A stretch of 39,912 nt of DNA from NCBI GenBank assembly GCA_016793265.1, contig JAEUHT010000081.1, positions 1-39,912 on the forward strand. The letters are read 5' to 3'. Shown one piece after another: positions 32,917 through 39,912 of the stretch. A model generated the notes under the pieces. That model did not search any database and was not told where the DNA came from. It worked only from the letters and a program-made list of their open reading frames with translations. The first letter of the stretch is position 1, and each line of letters starts with the position of its first letter. Made by a program: the position numbers and the translations under genes. Origin of the DNA: Planctomycetota bacterium. Its GTDB lineage: Bacteria; Planctomycetota; UBA1135; UBA2386.

Positions 32917-33840
32917 GTGTCGCCCCCCTCTGCCGCTGCCTCCGAACTCTGGGTCGTCACCGGCCCGACCGCCTCGGGCAAGACCCACCTGGCCGTGGCG
33001 CTGGCGCAGGAGCTCGACCTGGAGATCCTGTCGATGGACTCGATGGCGGTCTACCGGCAGATGGACATCGGCACGGCCAAGCCCTCGGCGGCGGAACGCG
33101 CCGCGGTGCCGCACCACCTGATCGACTTGGTATCGCCGCAGGAGACCTTCGACACCGCGCGCTGGTGCAACGAAGCGGCGAAGGTGCTGGCCGAGGTGTC
33201 GGCGCGCGGTCGCCGGGCCCTGTTCGTCGGTGGCACGCCGCTCTACCTGATGGCGTTCTTCAAGGGGCTCATGGAGGGGCCCGAGGCGGACCCGGCGCTG
33301 CGCGCCGGGCTCGAAGCGCGCGAAGACGCGACGCCGGGCTGCCTGCACGAAGAACTGTCGCGGCGCGACCCCGAGGCCGCCCTGCGCATCCACCGCAACG
33401 ACCGCCGCCGCCTGGTTCGCGCGCTCGAGGTGCTCGAACGCACGGGGCAGCCGATCAGCAAGAGCCAGCAGCACTTTGCGCGCGAGGGCTGGCTGCGGCC
33501 GTGCCGCCTGGTCGGCATCGGCCGCGACCGCGACGACCTGCACGCGCGCGTCAAGCTGCGCACCGAGGCGATGCTGGCGGCGGGCCTGCTCGAGGAGACC
33601 GCGGCGATCGAACAGAGCGGCGGCTTCTCGCCGACCTCGGGGGCGGCGATCGGCTACGCCGAGTGCCGCGACTTCCTGCGCGGTCGCTACAAGGACCACG
33701 CCGAGCTCAGGAACCGCATCCGCCGCAACACGCACCGGCTGATCCGGCGGCAGACGACGTGGCTCAGGCGCCTGCGCGAGGTGAAGTGGCTGCCGCCCGA
33801 CAGCGACGTGGCGGCCTTGCGCGCGGCGTTCGGCGGGTGA
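32917..33840 (+). CDS. miaA: tRNA dimethylallyltransferase
   Basis: MiaA adds a dimethylallyl group to N6 of A37 in tRNAs that read codons starting with U. The 307 residues match the family. The P-loop is TGPTASGKT (15-23). SMDSMAVYRQMDIGTAKP is the substrate-binding region with the conserved Asp-Ser, and HHLIDLVSP and VGGTPLYLMAF follow. The C-terminal part has IGYAECRDFLRG and the tRNA-binding RNRIRRNTHRLIRRQTTWLR segment. All key residues are present. The start is GTG at 32917, eight bases after a TAACTT. The gene is divergent from the phosphoesterase, and its stop is 63 bp before the asnB start, with a separate promoter candidate between. Confidence 0.97.
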   Translation: MSPPSAAASELWVVTGPTASGKTHLAVALAQELDLEILSMDSMAVYRQMDIGTAKPSAAERAAVPHHLIDLVSPQETFDTARWCNEAAKVLAEVSARGRRALFVGGTPLYLMAFFKGLMEGPEADPALRAGLEAREDATPGCLHEELSRRDPEAALRIHRNDRRRLVRALEVLERTGQPISKSQQHFAREGWLRPCRLVGIGRDRDDLHARVKLRTEAMLAAGLLEETAAIEQSGGFSPTSGAAIGYAECRDFLRGRYKDHAELRNRIRRNTHRLIRRQTTWLRRLREVKWLPPDSDVAALRAAFGG

Positions 33841-33887
33841 GCCGGCCGGGGCCGCGGGAATCTCCAGAAAGCTGGCCGGGCCACCGA

Positions 33888-33893
33888 TAGGAT
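33888..33893 (+). promoter_or_regulatory. Candidate -10 TAGGAT for asnB
   Basis: TAGGAT is followed by ten bases and the asnB ATG, slightly longer than the 7-8 nt at other genes. It again has the TAGnnTGC form. No -35 and no Shine-Dalgarno sequence are visible. Confidence 0.4.
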
Positions 33894-33903
33894 GCCTCCC
33901 CCC

Positions 33904-35796
33904 ATGTGCGGTTTCGCCGGCCTCTACCTGCTCGAAAGCTCCGCCGCACCACACGATCTGGCGGCCCGCATCCACAGCATGGCGGCCGCGATCGCGCACC
34001 GCGGCCCCGACGCGCAGAACGTGCTGGTCGAGCCGTTCGCAGGGGTCGGCTTCCGGCGCCTCGCCATCGTCGACCTCGTCACCGGCGACCAGCCCGTGCG
34101 CGGCCGCGACGCGCGCGTGCAGGTGTTCTTCAACGGCGAGATCTACAACCACCTCGAGCTGCGCGAACGGCTGCGGGCCGAGCACGGCGTCGACCTGCGC
34201 CACGGCAGCGACGCGATCGTGCTGCCACACCTCTACGAGTGTTACGGCCCGGACTTCGTCGAACTGCTGAACGGCATGTTCGCGATCTGCGTGCTCGACG
34301 GCCGCGACCGCAGCTGCCACCTCTACCGCGACCGCCTCGGCATCAAGCCGATGTACTTCGCCAGCGCCGGCGACACCGTGGTGTTCGGCAGTGAGCTGAA
34401 GGCGCTGTTCGCCAGCGGGCTGGTGACGCCGGCGATCGACGAAGCGCAGCTGGTGCCGTTCCTGGAGCTGTTCTACGTGCCCGGCCAGGCGACGTTGTGC
34501 CGCGGCGTCGAGAAGCTGCTGCCGGGCGAGAAGCTGCTGCTGCGGCCGGGCCGGCCGCCGGAACGGCAGCGCTACTGGCGGCTCGCCGACCACGTCACGC
34601 CGCGCGACGGCGACCGCCTCGACGAGCTCGACGCGCTGTTGGCGGACGCCACGCGGCTGCAGTTGATGGCCGACGTGCCGATCGGCGTCAGCCTGTCGGG
34701 CGGCCTCGACTCGAGCCTGATCGCGCACTACGCGCATCAGGGGGACGCCCACATCCGCGCCTACACGATCGCCTTCCCGGACACCGATCCCGGCGAGCTC
34801 GCCTGCGCGCGGCAGGTCAGCCGGCAGCTCGGCATCGAGCAGATCGAGCTGACCGCGCCGGCCGCCGACTTCCTGACCGAGCTCGACCGCACCACGTTCT
34901 ACAACGACGAGCCGGTCGCCGACCCCGCGTTCTTCCCGGCGTTGTGCGTGGCCCGCGCCGCCGCCGAACACGTCAAGGTGCTGCTCGCCGGCAGCGGCGC
35001 CGACGAGCTGTTCGCGGGCTATGGACACTACACGCTGACGCCGCGCGCCAAGGCGTGGCGGTTGTTGCGGCACGCGCTCGGCGATTCGCTGGCGGCGACG
35101 GCGCTGCGGCTGCGGAAGCCTGGGCCGGACCTCGCCGCCTACGCCGCCTACGGCCGGGACCGCCTGCCCTACCACGCGCGGGCGATGACGCACCTGACGG
35201 AGGCCGACCGGCTGGCCCTGCGACCGCTGGTGCGGCAGGACCACCTGCACGAACTCGCCGAGTGCTTCGCCGCCGCCTCTCGGCTCGACCCGCGCAACCA
35301 GCAGCTCTGCGCCGACACCGAGACCTACCTGCCGCACCAGCTGCTGAGCCTGCTCGACCGCACCACGATGGGCGCTTCGATCGAGGGGCGCGTGCCGTTC
35401 CTCGACCACCGCGTAGCCGAGTTCGCGATGTCGATCCACGGCCAGCACAAGTTCGGCGACAAGCACCAGAACAAGCGCCTGCTGCGCCAGCTCGCGGCGC
35501 GCCACCTGCCCGGCGACGTCGCCACGCGCAAGAAGCACGGCTTCCCCAACGCGGTGACGAAGTGGCTGGCGGCGCCGCAGCTGCCGACGATCCGGAGCCG
35601 GCTGCTCGACCGCGGCACGTTCGCCGGCGGCGCCCTGCCGCGGCCGTGGCTCGAAGGGCTGCTGGCCTCGCCGGAGTCGCTGCGTGAGAACGCGCTGACC
35701 GTACACTCGCTGCTCGTGCTCGACGCCTGGCAGCGCACCTTCGTCGCCGGCCACGCCGCTGCGCCGGCTCGCCCGACGGCGGTGGGCAGACCGTGA
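33904..35796 (+). CDS. asnB: Glutamine-hydrolysing asparagine synthetase or AsnB-like amidotransferase
   Basis: This 630-residue class II amidotransferase has a catalytic Cys at position 2 (MCGFAGLY), exposed after Met removal. The glutaminase domain covers residues 2-195, with RGPDAQNVLV, RLAIVD, FNGEIYNH and GSDAIVLPHLYE. The synthetase domain has the PP-loop SGGLDSS (265-271), ending in LDRTTMGASIEGRVPFLDHR and KHGFPNAVTKW. The start is ATG 33904, because it places Cys at residue 2; upstream codons would prevent this. The stop overlaps the start of the flippase gene by GTGA. That linkage suggests it amidates a sugar or glycan precursor rather than making free asparagine, as other AsnB-like proteins in polysaccharide clusters do; this is inference. 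The sequence alone cannot separate the two. Confidence 0.9.
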   Translation: MCGFAGLYLLESSAAPHDLAARIHSMAAAIAHRGPDAQNVLVEPFAGVGFRRLAIVDLVTGDQPVRGRDARVQVFFNGEIYNHLELRERLRAEHGVDLRHGSDAIVLPHLYECYGPDFVELLNGMFAICVLDGRDRSCHLYRDRLGIKPMYFASAGDTVVFGSELKALFASGLVTPAIDEAQLVPFLELFYVPGQATLCRGVEKLLPGEKLLLRPGRPPERQRYWRLADHVTPRDGDRLDELDALLADATRLQLMADVPIGVSLSGGLDSSLIAHYAHQGDAHIRAYTIAFPDTDPGELACARQVSRQLGIEQIELTAPAADFLTELDRTTFYNDEPVADPAFFPALCVARAAAEHVKVLLAGSGADELFAGYGHYTLTPRAKAWRLLRHALGDSLAATALRLRKPGPDLAAYAAYGRDRLPYHARAMTHLTEADRLALRPLVRQDHLHELAECFAAASRLDPRNQQLCADTETYLPHQLLSLLDRTTMGASIEGRVPFLDHRVAEFAMSIHGQHKFGDKHQNKRLLRQLAARHLPGDVATRKKHGFPNAVTKWLAAPQLPTIRSRLLDRGTFAGGALPRPWLEGLLASPESLRENALTVHSLLVLDAWQRTFVAGHAAAPARPTAVGRP

Positions 35797-37313
35797 GCGC
35801 CACCGGCCACGACCTGCGCAGCCGCACCATCACCAGCCTGTTCTGGCAGTTCCTCGGCGTCGGTGGTCAGCGGGTCGTGCAGCTGGTGAGCCCGATCGTG
35901 CTGTCGCGCGTGCTGCCGCTGCCGGAGATCGGCCTGTTCGCGATCGTGCTCGCCGGCATCGGCGCCATCGAGGCGCTGACCAAGTTCATGGGCGAGGAGA
36001 CGACGATCTGGTCGCAGCGCAGCCAGGACCGCCGCTACCTCGACACGGTCTTCACCGTGCACGTCGTGCGCGGCATCGCCATCACGCTGCTGCTGTGCGC
36101 GGTGGCGCCGCTGCTGGCCACCTACTTCGAGAAGCCCGAGCTCGCCGAACGCTACTGGCTGCCGGGCCTGTTCCTGACGCTGGCGCCGAACGGCTTCATC
36201 GACGGCCTGTCGAGCCCGGCGCGCGCGCTGCAGATGAAGGGCCTCGCCTTCCGCCGCGTCGCGCTCGGCGACTTCCTCGCCGTGTTGTTCGGCACCTCGC
36301 TGACGATCGGGCTGGCGCTGTGCTGGCGCGATGTCTGGGCGATGCTGATCGGCCACCTCGGCACCACGGCGATGCGCACGGCGATCAGCTACTTCGTCGC
36401 CCCGTACCGGCCGCGGCTCTCCTTCGACCGCGAGATCGCCCGCGAACTGTTCCACTACGGCCGCGGCGCCGCCGGGGCGCCGTTCCTGCTGCTGATGATC
36501 TTCACCGCGCCGGCATTCGTGCTCGGCCGGCTCATCGGCGATGCCGCCGTCGCCGTGTTCGACTTCGCCGGCCGCCTCGCCAAGCTGCCGGAGGACATCT
36601 TCCTGCGCGTGCTGGCGCCGATCGCCATCCCCGCCTACGCGCAACTGCAGAACGACACCGACCAGCTGCGCCGCGCCTGGCTCGGCGCCGTGCACGCCTA
36701 TCTGCTGGTCGGGGTGCCGCTGACGGTGTCGATGGCGTGGTGCGGCAATTCGCTGCCGGCGGTGGCCTTCACGGCCCAGTACGCGAACATCGACGGCCTG
36801 TTCTCCATGCTCGCGCTGCACGGCGGCATCGCCGGCCTGACCGCGGTCGTCGGACCGCTGTTCTGGGCCGTCGGCCGGCCGCAGTGGGACCGCCAGGCGC
36901 AGTTCTGGCGCTGCCTCACGATCTACGGGCTCGGCGTTCCAGCGGCCCTGTGGCAGGGCCCGCTCGGCTTCGCGGTCGCCGCCGTGGTCGCCATCAGCGT
37001 GGCGCTGGTGCTGTCGCTGCTGCGCGCGCTGCCGTTCCTGCGCCTCGGCTTCCGTGACCTCGCGCACGCCATCCGCGACGGCCTGTTGGTCGGTTCCGGC
37101 CTCGGCGCGGCCCTGCTCGGCCTCGACTTCGTCTTCGCACCAGAGGGCGCCTGGCGCGTGGTCGGCGCCGGCCTGCTCGGCGGCCCGCTGCTCGGCCTGA
37201 TCGCGCTGCGCCTGCTGCGCCAACGGCCACGGCCACAGCATCCGGTGGCGCCACCCGACCACGCGCCAGCCGAGTTCGATCACGACCCGACGCTCGGCGA
37301 GCCATCACGCTGA
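35793..37313 (+). CDS. Polysaccharide flippase (PST/Wzx-type, MOP superfamily)
   Basis: This is a 506-residue integral membrane protein with about 12-14 hydrophobic segments. The N-terminus, RTITSLFWQFLGVGGQRVVQ and then LVSPIVLSRVLPLPEIGLFA, is typical of the PST family, with the LxxxEfGlfA-like signature. Further landmarks are VFDFAGRLAKLPEDIFLRVL and the long FSMLALHGGIAGLTAVVGPL segment. Wzx/PST proteins move lipid-linked oligosaccharides across the inner membrane. The GTG start overlaps the asnB stop, so both are translated together. No Wzy polymerase or Wzz is visible in the window. The tail is rich in Pro and His after the last helix. The transported glycan is unknown. Confidence 0.87.
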   Translation: MSATGHDLRSRTITSLFWQFLGVGGQRVVQLVSPIVLSRVLPLPEIGLFAIVLAGIGAIEALTKFMGEETTIWSQRSQDRRYLDTVFTVHVVRGIAITLLLCAVAPLLATYFEKPELAERYWLPGLFLTLAPNGFIDGLSSPARALQMKGLAFRRVALGDFLAVLFGTSLTIGLALCWRDVWAMLIGHLGTTAMRTAISYFVAPYRPRLSFDREIARELFHYGRGAAGAPFLLLMIFTAPAFVLGRLIGDAAVAVFDFAGRLAKLPEDIFLRVLAPIAIPAYAQLQNDTDQLRRAWLGAVHAYLLVGVPLTVSMAWCGNSLPAVAFTAQYANIDGLFSMLALHGGIAGLTAVVGPLFWAVGRPQWDRQAQFWRCLTIYGLGVPAALWQGPLGFAVAAVVAISVALVLSLLRALPFLRLGFRDLAHAIRDGLLVGSGLGAALLGLDFVFAPEGAWRVVGAGLLGGPLLGLIALRLLRQRPRPQHPVAPPDHAPAEFDHDPTLGEPSR

Positions 37314-37366
37314 CCGCCGTTCGTGCGCGGCTTGCTTTCTCCCCGCCGCCAGCCAAGATCGCCGCG

Positions 37367-38014
37367 GTGAGCGAACCGAACGAAGCGCAGCGACTGGCCG
37401 AGCAGGTGCGAGCCTGGGGCGGCGAGCTGCCGACCGACCGCGCCGAGCAGCTGCTCGCGTACCTCGACGCGATGCTGCTGCTCAACGAGCAGATCAACCT
37501 GACCGCCGTGCGCGACCGCGGCCAGGCCCTCGTGCTGCACGCGCTCGACAGCCTCGCCTTCGCCGGCACCAACCTGCACCCGCAGCACGTGCTCGACCTC
37601 GGCACCGGCAACGGCTTCCCGGGTGTCGGCGTCGCCGCCTTGCACCCCGGCGCTTCGGTGGTGCTGATGGACCGCACCGGCAAGAAGGTGCGGGCGATCG
37701 GCAGCTGCCTCGTCACCGCGCGCATCAGCCAGTGCGAGACCGTGCAGCTCGACGCCGCGCAGGCGCCGGCGCTGCGGCGCGACTTCCGCCACGCCTTCGA
37801 CGTCGTCACCGCCCGCGCCGTCGGCACCCCGGAGTCGATGGCCGAGATGGCCGATGCACTGCTGCGCCCCGGCGGCCACCTCGTCTTGTGGCTCGACGCC
37901 GAAGCCGACGCCCCGGAGCGGCTCGGCACGTTCCGCCGCGTCGCCATGTTCGACTACGACCTGCCGGCGCCAGCGGCCCGGCACCGCCGCTTGGGCCAAT
38001 GGCGCAAACGGTGA
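37367..38014 (+). CDS. rsmG: 16S rRNA (guanine-527-N7)-methyltransferase RsmG
   Basis: RsmG (formerly GidB) methylates N7 of G527 in 16S rRNA using S-adenosylmethionine; its loss causes low-level streptomycin resistance in several bacteria. The 215 residues fit the family. The helical N-terminus has LLLNEQINLTAVRDRGQALV and LHALDSL. The SAM-binding loop is VLDLGTGNGFPGVGVA (75-90), then VVLMDRTGKKVRAI, and DVVTARAVGTPESM gives the later strand. The usual ES after strand 2 is replaced by DRT. The start is GTG 37367. It is not beside parA/parB or mnmG as in many genomes. The next gene overlaps its end. Confidence 0.93.
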   Translation: MSEPNEAQRLAEQVRAWGGELPTDRAEQLLAYLDAMLLLNEQINLTAVRDRGQALVLHALDSLAFAGTNLHPQHVLDLGTGNGFPGVGVAALHPGASVVLMDRTGKKVRAIGSCLVTARISQCETVQLDAAQAPALRRDFRHAFDVVTARAVGTPESMAEMADALLRPGGHLVLWLDAEADAPERLGTFRRVAMFDYDLPAPAARHRRLGQWRKR

Positions 38015-38622
38015 TCGCCGCGACCACGCAGCGCCGCCGACGCCGGGGCCGCTGGCTCGGCATGCTCTTGGCCTTGCTGCTGCTGCTGCCGCTCAGCTGC
38101 GTCTCGACGATCACGCCGCCACCGCCGCCCGCGGATCCGGTGACGGTGTTCTTGCTGCGCGAGGCGATGCACACCGGCCTCGTGCTGCCGCCGACGGCGA
38201 CCGACCCGCACTACGTCGAGTTCGGCTTCGGGGATTGGCACTGGTTCGCGCTCGGCGAAGACCAGTGGTATCGCGTCTTCCCGACGGTGTTGTGGCCGAC
38301 GCCGGGTGCGCTCGGCCGCCGCGCCTTCGGCGCCGGCGACGCCGGTCGGCTGCGCGCCGAGGTGTCCTGGGCCGAGCTGTCACCGGTCGTCGTCAGCGAA
38401 GCCAAGGTGCACGAGCTGCGGCAACGGCTCGAGACCGACTTTGCGGCCGGCGCGGCGCACGCCGTGCAGCGCGCCGACCTGGGCTTCGTCTTCGTGCCCG
38501 CGGCGAGCTCCTACTGGCTGGGCCACACCTGCGCCGATGCCGCCGCCGTCTGGTTCACGGCGCTCGATTGCAGCGTCGGCTGGTCGCTGTGGCGCCGCGC
38601 GCTGCGTGTGGGCGGGACCTGA
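38011..38622 (+). CDS. DUF2459-family lipoprotein (TIGR02117-like)
   Basis: This is a 203-residue protein with an Arg-rich n-region, a Leu-rich core and LPLSC, so Cys is the likely lipidation site. The mature part follows the DUF2459 pattern: TVFLLREAMHTGLVLP, then YVEFGFGDWHWFALGEDQWY (the W/F-rich strand pair), EVSWAELSPVVVSEAKVHEL, and a C-terminal HTCADAAAVWFTALDCSV. The family is widespread and has no known function; it resembles a compact cysteine-peptidase-like fold with conserved His and Cys, which are present here (THTGL-like MHTGL and GHTCAD). The GTG at 38011 overlaps the rsmG stop by GTGA, in keeping with other pairs in the window; an ATG at 37999 is also possible. Confidence 0.8.
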   Translation: MIAATTQRRRRRGRWLGMLLALLLLLPLSCVSTITPPPPPADPVTVFLLREAMHTGLVLPPTATDPHYVEFGFGDWHWFALGEDQWYRVFPTVLWPTPGALGRRAFGAGDAGRLRAEVSWAELSPVVVSEAKVHELRQRLETDFAAGAAHAVQRADLGFVFVPAASSYWLGHTCADAAAVWFTALDCSVGWSLWRRALRVGGT

Positions 38623-38640
38623 CTCAGGCAAGCTGAGTCA
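38620..38640 (+). repeat. Stop-codon hairpin after the DUF2459 gene
   Basis: TGACTCAG (38620-38627) pairs with CTGAGTCA (38633-38640) around loop GCAAG. The left arm starts with the TGA stop codon. The sequence is also an imperfect direct repeat, TGACTCAGGCAAG then TGAGTCAGGCAAG (38620-38648 overall). No T-run follows, so termination by a rho-independent route is uncertain. Confidence 0.5.
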
Positions 38641-38656
38641 GGCAAGACGGCCCCAT

Positions 38657-38690
38657 CCGCGGCGACCGACCCGCGGCGACCGACCCGCGG
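38657..38690. repeat. 14-bp tandem repeat, about 2.4 copies
   Basis: CCGCGGCGACCGAC occurs at 38657-38670 and 38671-38684, followed by a partial CCGCGG. It sits between two convergent genes, next to the stop-codon hairpin. It is probably simple slippage, and no function is seen. Confidence 0.7.
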
Positions 38691-38698
38691 CATACCGA

Positions 38699-39073
38699 TC
38701 AGCGGTTCGTGATCTCGTCGACGAGCGGCAGGCTGCTCGCCATCGTCAGGCCGAAGCGGCCGACGTGCTCGAACTTCGTCGTGTTCGACGGGTAGTTGAT
38801 GTAGGGGTCGTTGGCGTCGTAGTTCCAGACGTGGCGGTCGAAGAAGTCCTGCATCGCCATCAGGTCGCGGCCGAACGCGTTGTTGCGGCCATCCATGCGC
38901 CGGCGCACCCCGCGGAAGAACGACTGCGTCTCATACTGCTGGCTCAGGGCGGCGACGTCCTTGATGCCGCGGGCCTGCTGTTCCTGGGTCGTGGAGCCGC
39001 CGGCGCCATCCCAACCGAACGTCGAGCAGGCTGCCAGGGGCATCAGGGTGAGGACGAGTGCGAGCTTGCGCAT
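38699..39073 (-). CDS. Small lipoprotein of unknown function
   Basis: This is a 124-residue protein. The signal MRKLALVLTLMPLAAC has a canonical lipobox LAAC, so Cys16 should be lipidated. The mature part is polar and mainly helical (GIKDVAALSQQYETQSFFRG, MDGRNNAFGRDLMAMQDFFD), then NYDANDPYINYPSN, a Tyr/Asn/Pro-rich stretch. I do not recognise the family. The ATG at 39073 fits the signal peptide. It stands alone, convergent with the DUF2459 gene and divergent from nadD, with 187 bp between the starts. Confidence 0.75.
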   Translation of the reverse strand: MRKLALVLTLMPLAACSTFGWDGAGGSTTQEQQARGIKDVAALSQQYETQSFFRGVRRRMDGRNNAFGRDLMAMQDFFDRHVWNYDANDPYINYPSNTTKFEHVGRFGLTMASSLPLVDEITNR

Positions 39074-39247
39074 GTTCGTGCGAAGGAAGAGGGCTGTCTG
39101 GAAGAGGGGTCTTGGCCACCTCGCGCCGGGAGTGCGCGAAGGGGCGAGACGCTAGCCGGCGCCAAGTCCCGACGCAACCGGGTTTTCGCGGCGCGCGGGC
39201 GGCCCGGCTGGCAGGGCCCGAGCCTTCCCCCGCGCCGCGCCGCGGGC

Positions 39248-39253
39248 TAGCCT
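39248..39253 (+). promoter_or_regulatory. Candidate -10 TAGCCT for a leaderless nadD mRNA
   Basis: TAGCCT is followed by GCGCCGG (7 nt) and the GTG start. The 13-base string TAGCCTGCGCCGG is identical to that at 27225. No -35 is clear (the best candidate is TTCCCC at 39225), and no Shine-Dalgarno sequence fits. Confidence 0.5.
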
Positions 39254-39260
39254 GCGCCGG

Positions 39261-39908
39261 GTGGCGGGCCCTGCACGAGAACCCGGTTCGGCGGCGCGCG
39301 GCGACGGCATCGCCGTGCTCGGCGGCAGCTTCAATCCGCCGCACCGGACCCACGCCCGGCTGGCCCGGGCGGCGCTGGAACAACTGCCGATCGCCGAGCT
39401 GCGCGTGATCCCCGCCGGCGACCACCCGCACAAGCGCGACCGCGACATGGCGCCCGCCACCCACCGTCTGGCGATGTGCCGGCTCGCCTTCGCCGCGCTG
39501 CCCGGCGTGATCGTCGACGACCGTGAGCTGCGCCGCGCCGGCCCGTCGTTCACCGTCGACACGCTCGACGAACTGCAGCGTGAGCACCCGGGCCGCCCCC
39601 TGTTCTTCCTGATCGGCAGCGACAACCTGCCGCTGCTGCCGACCTGGCGCGACCACCATCGGCTGCTGCGGCTCTGCACCGTCGTCACCTACCCGCGACT
39701 CGGCCACCCGGCGGCGGCGTGTGTGCTCGACGGCCTCGACCTCGACGCCGGCGAACGCCAGGCGCTGCTCGCCCACCGCCTGCAGTTCGCCGCCGACGGC
39801 ACCGCCGCCAGCGACCTGCGCGCGCGTTGGCGCTCCGGCGAACGGGAGCTGCCCGAACTCGAGCCAGCGGTGCGCGACTACCTCGGCGCGCACGGGCTGT
39901 ATCGATGA
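39261..39908 (+). CDS. nadD: Nicotinate-nucleotide adenylyltransferase
   Basis: NadD converts nicotinate mononucleotide and ATP to deamido-NAD in NAD synthesis. The 215 residues fit the family. The nucleotidyltransferase motif is LGGSFNPPHRTH (20-31; consensus GGxFxPxHxGH). Then come PAGDHPHKRD, RRAGPSFTVDTLDEL, the substrate strand LIGSDNLPLLPTW and VVTYPRLGH. The C-terminal ISSTxIR motif is reduced to TAASDLRARW, which still aligns and keeps the Arg. The start is GTG 39261, giving about 14 residues before the first strand. The stop overlaps a further ATG (39905), perhaps the next gene of the operon (often rsfS), which runs beyond the window. Confidence 0.93.
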   Translation: MAGPAREPGSAARGDGIAVLGGSFNPPHRTHARLARAALEQLPIAELRVIPAGDHPHKRDRDMAPATHRLAMCRLAFAALPGVIVDDRELRRAGPSFTVDTLDELQREHPGRPLFFLIGSDNLPLLPTWRDHHRLLRLCTVVTYPRLGHPAAACVLDGLDLDAGERQALLAHRLQFAADGTAASDLRARWRSGERELPELEPAVRDYLGAHGLYR

Positions 39909-39912
39909 CGAC
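39905..39912 (+). CDS. Possible start of the next gene, overlapping nadD by ATGA
   Basis: ATG at 39905 overlaps the nadD stop TGA (39906-39908) in the four-base manner common in this window. Only eight bases are visible, so the product is unknown. In many bacteria nadD is followed by rsfS, but nothing here shows that. Confidence 0.25.

Noticed and set aside
32917..33840. Loss of a catalytic residue in MiaA (DSMAVYR instead of DSxQVYR)
   Set aside because: E. coli MiaA has DSALIYR at this place, so the variation is normal.
39261..39908. NadD inactivated through loss of ISSTxIR
   Set aside because: TAASDLRAR aligns with it and keeps the Arg; the nucleotide-binding motifs are intact.

Overview
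The window is about 40 kb of very GC-rich bacterial chromosome, roughly 70 % GC by eye. It is packed with single genes and short operons on both strands. I found no tRNA, rRNA, CRISPR array, insertion sequence, phage gene or plasmid gene. Several features point to the Planctomycetota or a closely similar lineage: many exported proteins built from TPR, HEAT, PPC and SH3 modules, an ECF sigma factor fused to a membrane anchor and exported domains, a PEP-CTERM/XrtA-type FemAB protein, and almost no Shine-Dalgarno sequences. That placement is inferred from gene style, not from a marker-gene tree. Layout, left to right. (1) 1-5214: 3' part of prfC; a divergent pair of exported proteins (LolA-like and HEAT-repeat); gnd. 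(2) 5231-10937: coiled-coil lipoprotein, ndk, an RqcH/NFACT-like gene, a TMTC-like membrane TPR protein, and a TraB/GumN-family protein with a pseudopilin-like tail. (3) 11027-18183: GT39-type glycosyltransferase, a large exported protein with an internal duplication, a YHS/LolA-like exported protein, and the ECF sigma-transmembrane fusion. (4) 18232-23212: radC, an exported TPR protein with HEXXH, an SH3-domain exported protein, a PEGA lipoprotein, and a GmhB-type HAD phosphatase. (5) 23219-27136: a leftward envelope operon of an intact DPM/GtrB-type GT2, a GT2-FemAB fusion and a small membrane protein, then a probable tail-anchored protein. (6) 27275-32849: a receiver/histidine-kinase-like protein that has lost its phosphorylation residues, a PPC-domain exported protein, an intergenic hairpin repeat pair, yidC, and a metallophosphoesterase. 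(7) 32917-39912: miaA, an asnB-flippase pair, an rsmG-DUF2459 pair, a small lipoprotein, and nadD. How the genes relate: much of the window concerns the cell envelope and export. This includes membrane insertion (yidC), polyprenol-linked sugar transfer (GT2, GT39 and TMTC-like proteins), polysaccharide assembly (FemAB fusion, AsnB, flippase, GmhB) and many exported proteins of unknown role. Translation functions (prfC, RqcH-like, miaA, rsmG) and basic metabolism (gnd, ndk, nadD) are scattered between them. Most notable: the GT2-FemAB fusion whose GT2 half lacks the usual acidic catalytic motifs; the sigma factor tethered to an exported beta-domain array; a two-domain signalling protein without His or Asp acceptors; a repeated promoter-like TAnnnT motif 7-8 nt before several start codons, suggesting leaderless mRNAs; and a duplicated 39-nt hairpin element whose second copy includes the yidC stop codon.
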